A DNA stretch of 64,000 nt from Chthoniobacterales bacterium (GTDB taxonomy: Bacteria > Verrucomicrobiota > Verrucomicrobiia > Chthoniobacterales > DASVRZ01). The notes beneath the pieces are model-generated. The model had not been told where the DNA came from and did not search any database. It saw only the letters and a program-made list of their open reading frames with translations. Made by a program: the position numbers and the translations under genes. The DNA is taken from the NCBI GenBank assembly GCA_039930045.1, contig JBDSQB010000017.1, forward strand, positions 1 through 64,000. Reading direction: 5' to 3'. Positions 1 through 9,314 of the stretch are shown here, one piece after another; the stretch's first letter is position 1; every line of letters begins with the position of its first letter.

Positions 1-88
1 ACGCGTCTCGCGTGTTCCCTTTTGCGTCTCGCGAAAGAGCTCGTCCCAGCCATCGGACGAGACGTCCGCTGGAACACGCGAGACGCGT
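1..88. repeat. Palindromic hairpin repeat, cut by window edge
   Basis: ACGCGTCTCGCGTGTTCC at 1-18 is the exact reverse complement of 71-88. A second stem, CTCGTCC (40-46) with GGACGAG (55-61), lies in the loop, and the 10-mer GCGTCTCGCG recurs at 24-33. The whole could fold as a nested cruciform. It ends about 110 bp upstream of the protease start. The left edge may be truncated by the window, so the true size is unknown. It resembles an intergenic palindromic repeat rather than a terminator, because no T-run follows. Confidence 0.75.
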
Positions 89-197
89 GCGCTCCCGGGA
101 AACTTCTGCTCCATATCCTTTCCAAAAAAACCCGCCTCAACATTTTCCCGCCGACGCTTGTCGAATGGAGCACATTGCCTGATTTTTCCCTCACCTC

Positions 198-1673
198 ATG
201 AAAAGATTTCTCCTCTTCGTCCTCCTGCTCGGCCTAGGGCTCGGCTATTTCTATTACCAGAAACAAGGTCAGCTCACGCGGCATTCCACCAACTGGCGGC
301 CGGAGAAATTTACCCCCGCCGACAAGCCGAAGCTCGGGGAAGGCGACCTCGAGATCCTCTCGCGACTCGACTCGGAATACAAAAAACTCTCCAGCGCCGT
401 CGTGCCGTCCGTGGTCAGCATCACCACGTCGCGACGCATCGAGCAGCAGCAAATCGACCCGCTGGAATTTTTCTTCGGACGCCGCCGCCAGGGACGCACC
501 CGGCAGCAGGTGCAATCGTCGCTCGGCTCCGGCTTCATCGTCAGCAAGGAAGGCCACATCGTGACGAATAATCACGTGATCGAAAACATGGACGAGATCC
601 AGGTGCAACTCGCCGACGGCCGCACCGCTCCCGCGAAAATCCTCGGAGCCGACCCCGTGACCGACCTCGCGGTGCTGAAGATCGAACTGCCAAACATCAC
701 GCCGCTCGCCATGGGCAACTCCGACGAAGTCGAGGTCGGCCAGCTCGTTTTTGCCATCGGCAACCCCTATGGATTGCAGGAAAGTGTGAGTCAGGGAATT
801 ATCAGCGCCAAAGGACGCAAGGCGACTTCCGACAGTATGGTCGAGGCGTTTCAGACCGATGCGGCGGTCAATCGCGGCAACTCTGGCGGGCCGCTGGTGA
901 ACATTCGCGGCGAGGTCATCGGCGTGAATAGCTCGATCTTTTCCGAGTCGGGCGGCAACCAGGGCATCGCGTTTGCCATTCCCTCGAACACGGTGAAAAA
1001 CACAGTCGAAAGCGTCATTTCCCGGGGAAAAGTCGTGCGCGGCTACCTCGGCGTCACCATGCAAGTCGTCTCCCCCGAGCTTGCCAGCCAGGTGGGCGCG
1101 ACCGGGCTCGATGGCGTGATCGTCGAGGAAGTGATGGACGGTTCGCCCGCCGACATCGCCGGGGTGCAGCCGGGGGACATCATTAAAAAATTCAACGGCA
1201 AGGAGATCGCCGACCCGGTGGCGCTGCGCAACAACGTCTCGCAAATGCCCATCGACTCGAAGGTCGAGTTGGTGGTGTTGCGCGATAATCAGGAGAAAAA
1301 ACTGACCGCCAAGATCCTCGAGCAACCGGAGAATTACGCCGCGCTGGCGGCTCGTCAACGGCGGGCGCCCGCTCCGGTCAATCCGCGTTCGTCCGCCACT
1401 CCGAATGTGCCCGCACCGGCGCAGGCGATGGTCGGCATCGAAGTCGCCGATGCCGAGGATGGCGGCGGCGTGGTGGTGACGGCAGTGGATGAAAACACGC
1501 CTGCCGGTCGGAAGTTGAAGGAGGGCGACGTGATCCAGGAGATTAACCGCAACCCGATTCATTCGGTGGATGAATACCGCGCGCTGGTCAGCACGCTCGA
1601 TCCGAATGCGAGTCAGGTCCTGTTCGTCGTGCGCGGACGCCAGAGATCGTTCGTGGTCGTGCCTGCCAGATAA
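198..1673 (+). CDS. DegP/HtrA family serine protease with two PDZ domains
   Basis: Periplasmic quality-control protease, 491 residues. An N-terminal hydrophobic segment (residues 4-20) acts as signal or anchor. The trypsin-like domain carries the full catalytic triad: H126 in TNNHVIE, D156 in DPVTDLAVL and S229 in NRGNSGGPL. PDZ1 covers about 280-370 and PDZ2 about 410-490, joined by a Pro/Ala-rich linker. A Gln/Arg-rich loop near residues 84-107 matches the LA-loop position of DegP. The length is usual for DegP/DegQ. It is followed by an intergenic repeat array and appears monocistronic. Which of DegP, DegQ or MucD it matches best cannot be decided by eye. Confidence 0.95.
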   Translation: MKRFLLFVLLLGLGLGYFYYQKQGQLTRHSTNWRPEKFTPADKPKLGEGDLEILSRLDSEYKKLSSAVVPSVVSITTSRRIEQQQIDPLEFFFGRRRQGRTRQQVQSSLGSGFIVSKEGHIVTNNHVIENMDEIQVQLADGRTAPAKILGADPVTDLAVLKIELPNITPLAMGNSDEVEVGQLVFAIGNPYGLQESVSQGIISAKGRKATSDSMVEAFQTDAAVNRGNSGGPLVNIRGEVIGVNSSIFSESGGNQGIAFAIPSNTVKNTVESVISRGKVVRGYLGVTMQVVSPELASQVGATGLDGVIVEEVMDGSPADIAGVQPGDIIKKFNGKEIADPVALRNNVSQMPIDSKVELVVLRDNQEKKLTAKILEQPENYAALAARQRRAPAPVNPRSSATPNVPAPAQAMVGIEVADAEDGGGVVVTAVDENTPAGRKLKEGDVIQEINRNPIHSVDEYRALVSTLDPNASQVLFVVRGRQRSFVVVPAR

Positions 1674-1721
1674 AGAAAGATTGAGCGGGTTTCGCAGGTT
1701 TGCGATGCAGAAAGGGTCGTT

Positions 1722-2014
1722 TATTGAAATCCGGCCCAAATCTATTGAAATTGCGACGCAAACTATCGAAATTCGCGGCCAGTCTATTGAATTTCTAGTC
1801 GTGGCGATTGAACTTTGAGACATCGCTGTTGAAAATTCCCGCGCGTCCATTGAAAATTCTTCTGTCGCCATCGAAAATACTGGCAGCTCCATTGAAATGG
1901 AACTCGTGGCGATTCAAATGGGACGTGTTGCGATTGAAATTCGCGACGACTCCATTGAAATCGGCCCGCGTCCATTGAAAATTCCCTCGGCTCCATTCGA
2001 TTTGGGTATGCTCG
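1722..2014. repeat. Degenerate 21-bp tandem array, about 14 units (locus 1)
   Basis: The core YATTGAAAT recurs with starts at 1722, 1743, 1764, 1785, 1806, 1827, 1848, 1869, 1890, 1911, 1932, 1953, 1973 and 1994. Spacing is exactly 21 bp except for one 20-bp step. Each unit has an AT-rich core followed by a GC-rich, poorly conserved half. Because 21 is divisible by three, reading frames through it give heptapeptide repeats (plus strand I-E-I/N-x-x-x-S/A), but the plus frame is stopped at 1816-1818 and shifted by the 20-bp unit, so I do not call a gene. It fills the gap between the HtrA protease and the cyclase. Confidence 0.88.
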
Positions 2015-2085
2015 CCTGAATTTTGCCGATCTGGCGGCAGGAAATCGGGCTCGTCAACGGCGGTTTGCGCGTTTAATTCAGAGGG

Positions 2086-4293
2086 GTGGCTGCCAAACAC
2101 CTGCGTCGTTCCTTCTGGCTGGCGGGGATTTGCGGCGGCATCGGGCTGCTCGTGATCGCGTTTTACTGGTCGCAATTTGTCACCATCGCCGTTCTGGGGC
2201 CACGTCTCGGAAACCAGCCCACTTTCATTCGGCTCTACACGTTTTGGCGGCACGTTTTCCCGGATATCCTGGTCTCGTGGGAGAACTCGACCAACGACCG
2301 GTTCGTTCGCATCGGGAAAAAAGCGCCTGTCACCGATCAGCTTGTCGCCATCGGAATCGACGACGCCTCGACTTCGATCAACGAGATTGATCTCCAAGAT
2401 TTCGCCGGGGAAATGGACCCGGCGGGCAGCGATTATCGCGCGCTGGAATTGATGACTCACCCCTGGCCGTGGTCGCGCGAGGTTCATGCGCTGGTGCTGG
2501 ATAAATTGGTGCGCGCCGGTGCAAAGGTGGTGGTTTTCGATTTGGTTTTTGGCAGCGAGACGACGGCCGATCCGGGCTTCAGGCTTATGCTGGAGAAGTA
2601 CCGGGACCACGTCGTGGTCGGGAGCAATTTCGACAAATTGATCAAGCCCGACGGCCAGCAAACCTGGACGCAGACGATGCCGAGCGACTCGCTCATTCCG
2701 CAGACGACGCCGGTGGACGACCGGGTGGGTTTTGTGAATTACAGCGGCGAACTCGATGGCGTGGTCCGCAGTGCGCTATTTCGGACGACGCTGGAGATTT
2801 ACAACGGCTATCGATTTGAGCCCGGACAGGAGATTTACCAATCGCTCGCCGCCCGCACGCTGGCGAAGGCGGGTTTGGCCGACAAGATTCCGCACGGACT
2901 CGGCGATTATCCGATTCATTTCGCCGAGCCGAATACACCGCGACTCCGCCCGCGTCCGATCTATCAGCTTTTCGTGCCGCGCTATTGGAGCCGCAACTTC
3001 AAGGACGGCGCGGTCTTCAAGGACAAAATCGTCATCATCGGCCCGTATGCGCGGGTGATGCACGACGAGATGCGCACGCCGTTCGATGCCGTTCCCGGCC
3101 CGCACATGCATCTCCAGGTGCTAAATGCGGCACTCAAAAACGGCTTCGTCACGCGCATTTCTTCCTGGGCCGCGACGCTCTTGATCGCACTGGCGGCGGC
3201 GCTGGCGTTTGCGATTAGCTGTGTTTTTCACAAACCGGTGCGGCAGTTTCTCTCGTTGCTGGCCGGGAGCGGCGGCTTCGTCGGGCTCTCGTGGATTTTC
3301 TATAACGAGTTCCATTGTTATCCGATCACCATCGCGCCCCTGCTCGCTCTGAACGGCGGCGGGATCGTGTCGATCGTTTACCAGTTCGTCGTCGAACAAC
3401 TGGAGCGCGCCCGCACCCGGCGCACCCTGGAACGCTACGTCTCGCGCAATCTCGTGAGCGAGTTGCTGGACAATCCCGGCGAGTTTATGGGAGTCAAACG
3501 CACCCCGGTGACGGTCCTCTTTTCCGATCTGCGCGGGTTCACTTCGATGACGGAAAATGCCGACGCCGCCCAGCTCGTGGTCCAGCTCAATGAATATCTC
3601 ACTGAGATGGTGAAATGCGTTTTTGCCCATGATGGCACGCTCGATAAATTCATTGGCGACGCCGTCATGGCTGTTTGGGGAAACGTGAAAAGCCACGGCA
3701 ACGCGGAAGACGCCCGGCGTGCGGTGCTCTCCGCTCTCGACATGCGCGTGGCGCTGAAAAAACTGAACGAGCGCTGGCGGGCGGCGGGACTGCCGGAGTT
3801 TCGTTTCGGCATCGGCTTGAACCACGGCGAAGTCATTCGCGGCGACATCGGTTCGCCCGAGAAAAGCGAATTCACCGTCATCGGCGACCCGATCAACCTC
3901 GCGTCGCGCATGGAAGGTCTCACAAAAAACTACGGCATCGATATCCTCATCGGCGAGGACGTGGCGGGGCTGGTGCGAGATCGATTTGTCCTGCAAAGCA
4001 TCGACCGCGTGCGGGTGAAAGGGAAAGGCGCGCCGACGGAAGTGTTCGCGGTGCATCAGCCTTCCGACGCGCCGATGCCCCCGAAGTTGGCGAGTTATCT
4101 GGATCGATTTGGCGACGCGATCCATCTCTATCGCGCGGGGCAATTCATCGAATCTCTTATTCATTTCACCGAGACTCTGCTGGAAAACCCGGGCGACCCG
4201 GTCTGCGAACTTTATCTAAGTCGCTGCGAGGCATTCATGGCGAATCCACCCGGCCCCGACTGGGACGGCGTCTTTACGATGAAGACAAAGTAG
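2086..4293 (+). CDS. Adenylate cyclase with CHASE2 sensor domain
   Basis: Membrane-bound class III nucleotide cyclase, 735 residues, GTG start. One N-terminal membrane segment (about 10-38) is followed by an extracytoplasmic CHASE2 domain (about 60-345), then three hydrophobic segments (about 358-435) and a C-terminal cyclase domain (about 470-645). The metal-binding aspartates D481 (LFSDLRGF) and D525 (FIGDAVMA) are present. K521 and the Asp in GDPINLAS fit ATP rather than GTP as substrate. It probably makes cAMP in response to an unknown envelope signal. The upstream 21-bp array may contain its promoter region. The 3' end overlaps the convergent DUF1802 gene by 20 bp. Confidence 0.93.
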   Translation: MAAKHLRRSFWLAGICGGIGLLVIAFYWSQFVTIAVLGPRLGNQPTFIRLYTFWRHVFPDILVSWENSTNDRFVRIGKKAPVTDQLVAIGIDDASTSINEIDLQDFAGEMDPAGSDYRALELMTHPWPWSREVHALVLDKLVRAGAKVVVFDLVFGSETTADPGFRLMLEKYRDHVVVGSNFDKLIKPDGQQTWTQTMPSDSLIPQTTPVDDRVGFVNYSGELDGVVRSALFRTTLEIYNGYRFEPGQEIYQSLAARTLAKAGLADKIPHGLGDYPIHFAEPNTPRLRPRPIYQLFVPRYWSRNFKDGAVFKDKIVIIGPYARVMHDEMRTPFDAVPGPHMHLQVLNAALKNGFVTRISSWAATLLIALAAALAFAISCVFHKPVRQFLSLLAGSGGFVGLSWIFYNEFHCYPITIAPLLALNGGGIVSIVYQFVVEQLERARTRRTLERYVSRNLVSELLDNPGEFMGVKRTPVTVLFSDLRGFTSMTENADAAQLVVQLNEYLTEMVKCVFAHDGTLDKFIGDAVMAVWGNVKSHGNAEDARRAVLSALDMRVALKKLNERWRAAGLPEFRFGIGLNHGEVIRGDIGSPEKSEFTVIGDPINLASRMEGLTKNYGIDILIGEDVAGLVRDRFVLQSIDRVRVKGKGAPTEVFAVHQPSDAPMPPKLASYLDRFGDAIHLYRAGQFIESLIHFTETLLENPGDPVCELYLSRCEAFMANPPGPDWDGVFTMKTK

Positions 4294-4843
4294 CCCGCAA
4301 CTCCGCAAGCCGGGCTGCATGTTCCTCATCGCTCAAGACCGGAGTCCAAGTGATGTCTTCCGGCACATCGGGCAGCTCAAGCCAGCTCCGGCAACCACCA
4401 TATTTCGACTCATCGGGAAATTGCCATGGGCGGCTCGCCTTCCAGACACGGAGAAAGGCTACATTCACGCCGTCAGACTGCATCGTTTGGCCCGGTTTGG
4501 GATCGTAAATAAAGCGGTCCTCCACCACCGCCGGTTGCAGGATGTGGTGCGGCTCGAGTTGCATCAGAATGGCGCGATCCGTGATCAGTTCCGTCCATTC
4601 CACCACGGCCCAGAGCTGAATGGTCACCAGCCCCTCCTCCAGCACCGGAGCAGGCGTCTCGGCCGGCAGCCGGGTCTTGGCGAGTTGCTCGTGAAAGAGT
4701 GTCGGATAGAGAACGAACGCATCGTGCTTGAAGCGAAACCCGTCGCGACCCTCCGCGATCCCGCCCTTGCGAAGGATGAGACTCGTCGTCCCATCCGCCA
4801 GCGCCGCGCAAACCAGCGCCCATTCCTTGAATCCGTTCGTCAT
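4274..4843 (-). CDS. DUF1802 family protein
   Basis: Soluble protein of 189 residues. The opening (FKEWALVCAALADG, then LILRKGGIAEG and FKHDAFVLYPT) is the signature of DUF1802, a family known from cyanobacteria and other bacteria, with no assigned function. It contains no signal peptide or membrane segment. Its stop lies inside the last codons of the convergent cyclase. The intergenic space to the next gene (4844-4919) is divergent and should contain promoters for both this gene and the PHP gene. Confidence 0.8.
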   Translation of the reverse strand: MTNGFKEWALVCAALADGTTSLILRKGGIAEGRDGFRFKHDAFVLYPTLFHEQLAKTRLPAETPAPVLEEGLVTIQLWAVVEWTELITDRAILMQLEPHHILQPAVVEDRFIYDPKPGQTMQSDGVNVAFLRVWKASRPWQFPDESKYGGCRSWLELPDVPEDITWTPVLSDEEHAARLAELRATLSSS

Positions 4844-4919
4844 ATCGCATGATTGACGCAGTTTCCCTTTCGGTGCAACCTCCTCAACGGATGAGCCCCT
4901 GCTTTTTCGTTGTAAATTT

Positions 4920-5627
4920 ATGGCGCTAAAAATCGACCTGCACTCTCATTCCCATTATTCGGGCGACGGCGTGAGCAGCCTGGAGGACATGATCGCCTCC
5001 GCCAAACGCAAGGGTCTCCAAGGTTTCGCCATCACCGACCACAACACGTGCGACGCCGTCAAATACCTCATCGACAAAGGCTTGATGCGCGAGGACGGCC
5101 TGCCAGTAAATAATTTTCTGATCATTCCCGGAGTCGAAGTCACCACCGCCGAGGGCCACCTGCTTTGCATTGGAGCCACCCTGCCCTATCTCAAAGGCAA
5201 ACCGGCTCTCGACGTCTGTGAACTCATTCACGAGGCGGGCGGCCTGGCCATTCCGCCGCATCCGTTTGATCTCTTTCGAGCCGGGATTCGGTCCAATGTG
5301 CTCGATGTTTTGCCGATCGACGCACTGGAGGTTTTCAACGCCGCCAGCACGCTGAAGCGCTACAATCACAACGCCTTTGCCTACGCCCAAGCCCGCAAGC
5401 TGCCCATGACCGCCGCCAGCGACGCGCACCACGAGGCCGCCATCGGCACCGCTTACACCATCCTGAAGACCACCGATTTCTCCGTAGCGGGGATCATTGA
5501 GCAGATTACCAAGGGCAACGACCTCAACCAGAGCTATCTGACTCCCAAGGAGAACTTCAAAAAGACCTGGGGCAACTGGTTCCGCTTTCGCAAAAAGAAA
5601 AAATACGAAGGCAGTGGACGCGCCTAG
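4920..5627 (+). CDS. PHP-domain metal-dependent phosphoesterase
   Basis: PHP proteins use a cluster of metal ions to hydrolyse phosphoesters. Residues 5-12 (DLHSHSHYS) give the first histidine metal ligands; later ITDHNT, PGVEVTT, IPPHPF and SDAHH supply the remaining ones. At 235 residues it is a stand-alone PHP domain like the YciV/TrpH group, with a lysine-rich C-terminus. Substrate is unknown. It overlaps the downstream MFS gene by 14 bp, so the two are probably cotranscribed. Confidence 0.9.
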   Translation: MALKIDLHSHSHYSGDGVSSLEDMIASAKRKGLQGFAITDHNTCDAVKYLIDKGLMREDGLPVNNFLIIPGVEVTTAEGHLLCIGATLPYLKGKPALDVCELIHEAGGLAIPPHPFDLFRAGIRSNVLDVLPIDALEVFNAASTLKRYNHNAFAYAQARKLPMTAASDAHHEAAIGTAYTILKTTDFSVAGIIEQITKGNDLNQSYLTPKENFKKTWGNWFRFRKKKKYEGSGRA

Positions 5628-6948
5628 CGCCGAGATGCCTCCGGGCATGCGGCACGGCTATCAGTTCGCCTTCTGCAACGCGATCAACTTCCAGATCGCC
5701 ACCGGCACGCCGGTCATCCTTTACGCCAAGAGCCTCGGCGCTTCCGCCACCGTCCTCGGTATTCTCTCGGCGCTTCTTTCTCTCTTCACTTTTCTCCAGC
5801 TTTTTGCGGGCGGATACCTTGCGAAATTCGGCTACCGGAAGTTCATGCTCGGGGGCTGGGGCCTGCGAACGACCATGGTATTCGCCTTGTCCGTCGTGCC
5901 GCTGCTCAGCTTCATCGACGCACCCACCAAAGTCGCTCTCGTCCTCCTGTTGCTCGTTGTTTTTGCCATTATGCGCGGCATCGCCATGGGAGTCTGGCTC
6001 CCTTGGATTACCGAATTGCTCCCGGTCAATCAGCGGGGAGCCTATCTTTCCCGTGAACAAATGTCCGTTCACAGTGGCAGTCTCGCAGCCCTCGGATTCA
6101 GTGCCATCACCCTGCAATTCCTCCCCCACCCGGCTCGTTATTCCGTGGTTTTTCTGCTCAGCGCCTTCGCCGGCGTCACTTCGCTTTTTGCCCTGCGGAA
6201 AATGCCCGATGCCGAAATGGGAAATGCCGTCAGCACGTCGTCGCACCCCGTTCCGTGGAAGGCCATCGTCCAGTTTCCCCCTTTCCAGAAGCTCCTTCTC
6301 TTCACCGGATTCTGGTGCGTGGCCACGAGCAGCCTGGGCACGTTCACCGTCGCCTACACCCGCGAAAGCCTCCATTTTCCTGAAAGTCGCATCATCTATC
6401 TGTCGCTCTGCACCTTCGCTGGCGCACTCGCAACGCTCCCTTTTACCGCGCGCCTTTTGCATCAGGTGGGAGCGAAGAACGCCCTGCGCCTGAGCACGTT
6501 TCTCACCGCCGTCACCGTGGCCGGCTGGCTCGGCCTCGCGGCCAACATTCTGCCCGGCACTTGGTGGATGGTAGCCCTCCTCAACGGCCTTTTTGGCATG
6601 ACGACCTCAAACTTTGCCGTCGCCAACGCCACTCTCGCCATGGGCGTGATGCCCCCGATGGGCCGCAACCATTTTTTCGCCCTCTTCACCGTGACCACCA
6701 GCGCGCTGACCGGGTTTGCGCCGATCTTTTTCGGCATTTTACTCGACGCCTTCCGGCAAACGGCGGGTCAGATCGGCGCGTGGTCGGTCAACCACTACTC
6801 GCTCTATTTCCTCCTCATCGCCGCGTTGATCCTCGTCACTACCCTGCTGGTTTCGGTCCTGCACGAGCACGAACTGGGAAAACTCAACCGCCGCGACTTC
6901 GCCATTTTCGGGAGTTTGCGCCGTTTGGGACGCCTCTTTGGCCGATAA
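5614..6948 (+). CDS. MFS transporter
   Basis: Inner-membrane transporter of the major facilitator superfamily, up to 444 residues with about twelve hydrophobic segments and a central hydrophilic loop near residues 190-210. The GTG at 5614 allows overlap with the PHP gene; an ATG at 5635 is an alternative start. The substrate cannot be read from the sequence. The coupling with a phosphoesterase hints at uptake or export of a phosphorylated or sugar-like compound, but this is only inference. Confidence 0.85.
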   Translation: MDAPSAEMPPGMRHGYQFAFCNAINFQIATGTPVILYAKSLGASATVLGILSALLSLFTFLQLFAGGYLAKFGYRKFMLGGWGLRTTMVFALSVVPLLSFIDAPTKVALVLLLLVVFAIMRGIAMGVWLPWITELLPVNQRGAYLSREQMSVHSGSLAALGFSAITLQFLPHPARYSVVFLLSAFAGVTSLFALRKMPDAEMGNAVSTSSHPVPWKAIVQFPPFQKLLLFTGFWCVATSSLGTFTVAYTRESLHFPESRIIYLSLCTFAGALATLPFTARLLHQVGAKNALRLSTFLTAVTVAGWLGLAANILPGTWWMVALLNGLFGMTTSNFAVANATLAMGVMPPMGRNHFFALFTVTTSALTGFAPIFFGILLDAFRQTAGQIGAWSVNHYSLYFLLIAALILVTTLLVSVLHEHELGKLNRRDFAIFGSLRRLGRLFGR

Positions 6949-7028
6949 CACTGCAACTCGCGGCTTTCCATTCCAACCACGCCCAGGGTCGGTTTGCAGG
7001 CGCTGGAAGGCCGCCCGAGAGCCGTGAC

Positions 7029-8123
7029 TTACAACCGGTGCGAGAAATCGTCTCCCGGCTTCACCGATTTTACAAACGCCACGAGCAGGGCGATCACTTT
7101 TTCCACGTCGTCGAGGCTCGCCATTTCCACGATGCTGTGCATGTAGCGCAATGGCAGACTGATGAGTGCGCTGGGAACGCCGTCGCGGGAATTGAAGATC
7201 ACATCGGTGTCCGTGCCGCTGTAACGCGAGCTGCTTTCGTGCTGGATCGGGATGCCCGCAGCCTCGGCGCACTCCAGCAGGCGCGCGATGACGACGGGGT
7301 GATTGCAAGTCCCATGCGTGATGGACGGGCCGCCGCCGAGGACGCATTCGCCATGGACGGCCTGGTCGATGCCCGGGGTGTCGGTGGCGTGGGTGACGTC
7401 GAGCACGATGCAAATATCCGGCGCCAGCCGGTGGGCGATCATGCGCGCGCCGTTGCCACCGATCTCCTCCTGCACGGCGTTGACGGCGTAAACGGTGGAC
7501 GCCAGCGAGCCGCGCTCAGCCGCCAGCCGCTCGAAGACTTGGGTGAGAATGAAACCGCCGATGCGGTTGTCGAGGGCGCGCCCGACGATGCGGTTTTTGC
7601 CGAAGGGCAGGGCCGAGTCGCTGTAAACCGCCGGGTGGCCGACGCGGATGCCGAGTTCCTTGACCTCGTCGGCGTTGCTGGCCCCGATATCGACGTAAAG
7701 CTCGTGAATCTTCGGCGCTTTTTCGTCGGACAAATCTTTCCGCAGATGGATGGCGGTGTTGCCGATGATGCCGAGGACGGGGCCTTTATCGCCGAGGAGT
7801 TGCACACGGCGTCCCCGGGCTGTGGCGGTGTCGGAGCCGCCGACGCGGTCGAGGCGCAGGTAGCCTTCCTTGGTCACTTGCTTGACGATGAACCCGATCT
7901 CGTCGGCGTGCGCCTCCAGCATGATGCTTTTTGACTGAGACTGGCCCTGACTCGGCTGGCCATCGAGTGTGGCCCAGGTGGTGCCGTAAACGTCGTTTTC
8001 CACCGAGTCGGCGAAGGGTCGAATGTAACCCGCCCATTTCCGCTGGCCGGGCATTTCAAACCCGGTCGGGCTCGGAGTGTCGAGGAGATCGTAAAGAAAG
8101 TCGCGTGCGGCAGGTGTCATCAT
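7029..8123 (-). CDS. M42 family metallopeptidase (aminopeptidase)
   Basis: Cytoplasmic dinuclear-metal aminopeptidase of the M42 (FrvX/YsdC, glutamyl aminopeptidase) family, 364 residues. Visible metal and catalytic motifs are AHADEIG (H72, D74), RALDNRIGG (D185), QEEIGGNGA (E219/E220) and LDVTHA (D242). A short Gln/Ser-rich insertion (about 56-66) sits just before the first motif and looks like a surface loop. Two tandem ATG codons open the gene; the first is used here. It stands alone on the minus strand, converging with the MFS gene. Confidence 0.93.
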   Translation of the reverse strand: MMTPAARDFLYDLLDTPSPTGFEMPGQRKWAGYIRPFADSVENDVYGTTWATLDGQPSQGQSQSKSIMLEAHADEIGFIVKQVTKEGYLRLDRVGGSDTATARGRRVQLLGDKGPVLGIIGNTAIHLRKDLSDEKAPKIHELYVDIGASNADEVKELGIRVGHPAVYSDSALPFGKNRIVGRALDNRIGGFILTQVFERLAAERGSLASTVYAVNAVQEEIGGNGARMIAHRLAPDICIVLDVTHATDTPGIDQAVHGECVLGGGPSITHGTCNHPVVIARLLECAEAAGIPIQHESSSRYSGTDTDVIFNSRDGVPSALISLPLRYMHSIVEMASLDDVEKVIALLVAFVKSVKPGDDFSHRL

Positions 8124-8209
8124 GGGCGGGACCTTAGCTCACGAACCCTCGCGAATCGACTCGGAAAAGCGGGATGATGTCTGGGGGAGTAGCGTTTCCA
8201 GCGGATGAT

Positions 8210-9112
8210 TTACCGCAGGTGGCTCGGGTATTTTCCAGCGTTCACCAGCGCCTGGATGCTGGCGACGGTTTCGGCCTTGTCCTCGGGATAGGTGATGCCG
8301 AACCAGGGCGAACCCGACGGGCGCACGCGGCAGGTGGCTTTGCCTTCCTTGATGAGCACATCGACCGCTGTGGGAATGTAAAACTCGGCCTTCGGATTGC
8401 CGATGTTGTCCGCGAGGAAATCGCTGAAGAGCCGCCAGAGATCGTCCAATACCTCAGCGCCGAAGCCCCACATGTTCATGGAAACGACGTCATTCGGGTT
8501 CAATGGCACGGGCGTCCCGCTGTCGAGGGCTTGCGCGCCGCCGGCACCGTCGGGTTCGATCTTGGTCAGCTCGACGACATCGCTGAGGTTGCCCGCCGCA
8601 TCGACCTGGCAAAGACCGCGCGAGACGGTACCGTTGGGCGAGAGGGTTTTCAGGAGGTTAAATCCGACGAGGCACTGGGTGTTGAGCGGGAGGGTGCGGA
8701 GGTTGTCGGCGAGGACGCGATAGGAGTCCTCCCCGTAGAAATCGTCGGCATTGATGACGCCAAAGGGGCCGCTAATCACCTTGCGCCCGGCGAGGACGGC
8801 GTGCGAAGTGCCCCAGGGTTTTTTGCGATCTTCAGGAACGGAGAAGCCCTCGGGCAGGTCGGTCATTTCCTGAAAGACGAAATCCACCTGCAAGTCCGGC
8901 GTGAGAAACTCCGCAAAATGCTCGCGCAACGGCTGCTCGAGTTCGGGTCGAATGACCATGACGACGCGATCAAACCCGGCGCGCAGCGCGTCGAAGATCG
9001 AGTAATCGAGGATGACTTCGCCATTCGGGCCGACCGGAGCGATTTGTTTAAACCCGCCAAACCGGCTTCCGAGGCCGGCGGCGAGAACGAGGAGCGTAAG
9101 GGGTTGTGACAT
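8210..9112 (-). CDS. Sugar-phosphate nucleotidyltransferase family protein
   Basis: 300-residue protein whose N-terminus (LVLAAGLGSRFGGFKQ) matches the nucleotide-binding signature of NTP_transferase enzymes, which couple sugar 1-phosphates to NTPs. Further family features are PVGPNGEVILDYS and the NADDFYG acceptor motif at about residue 125. No acyltransferase or CBS tail is present, so it is a minimal catalytic domain. The substrate is unknown. It lies 86 bp downstream of the position where the M42 gene begins, in the same direction. Confidence 0.85.
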   Translation of the reverse strand: MSQPLTLLVLAAGLGSRFGGFKQIAPVGPNGEVILDYSIFDALRAGFDRVVMVIRPELEQPLREHFAEFLTPDLQVDFVFQEMTDLPEGFSVPEDRKKPWGTSHAVLAGRKVISGPFGVINADDFYGEDSYRVLADNLRTLPLNTQCLVGFNLLKTLSPNGTVSRGLCQVDAAGNLSDVVELTKIEPDGAGGAQALDSGTPVPLNPNDVVSMNMWGFGAEVLDDLWRLFSDFLADNIGNPKAEFYIPTAVDVLIKEGKATCRVRPSGSPWFGITYPEDKAETVASIQALVNAGKYPSHLR

Positions 9113-9314
9113 AGGGATGGGTGAAAGGGAGAAATGATGCCTCGCCGCAGCAACTGAGTAAAGCTTCGAGAGAAGTTGCCGCTCGTTTCAGGTAGCGATT
9201 GCTGCTGCGAGCCTCCAAGGCTTGGTATCAGGAATCCGCGGAATCAGCTTCAACGATGCCCTTGCCCATCGGCCAACTTAAGAGCTTCTCTGTAACTTTG
9301 CTCTGGAGTGCTGC

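Noticed and set aside
234-1892. 552-codon minus-strand frame opposite the HtrA gene
   Set aside because: Shadow of the protease gene; the plus-strand product has full catalytic triad and two PDZ domains.
1722-2014. CRISPR array
   Set aside because: Units have no conserved repeat with unique spacers; the whole 21-bp unit is degenerate and no cas genes are near.
1795-2661. Long minus-strand frame across locus 1 array
   Set aside because: Most of it is antisense to the cyclase, whose motifs are intact; the rest is the repeat.
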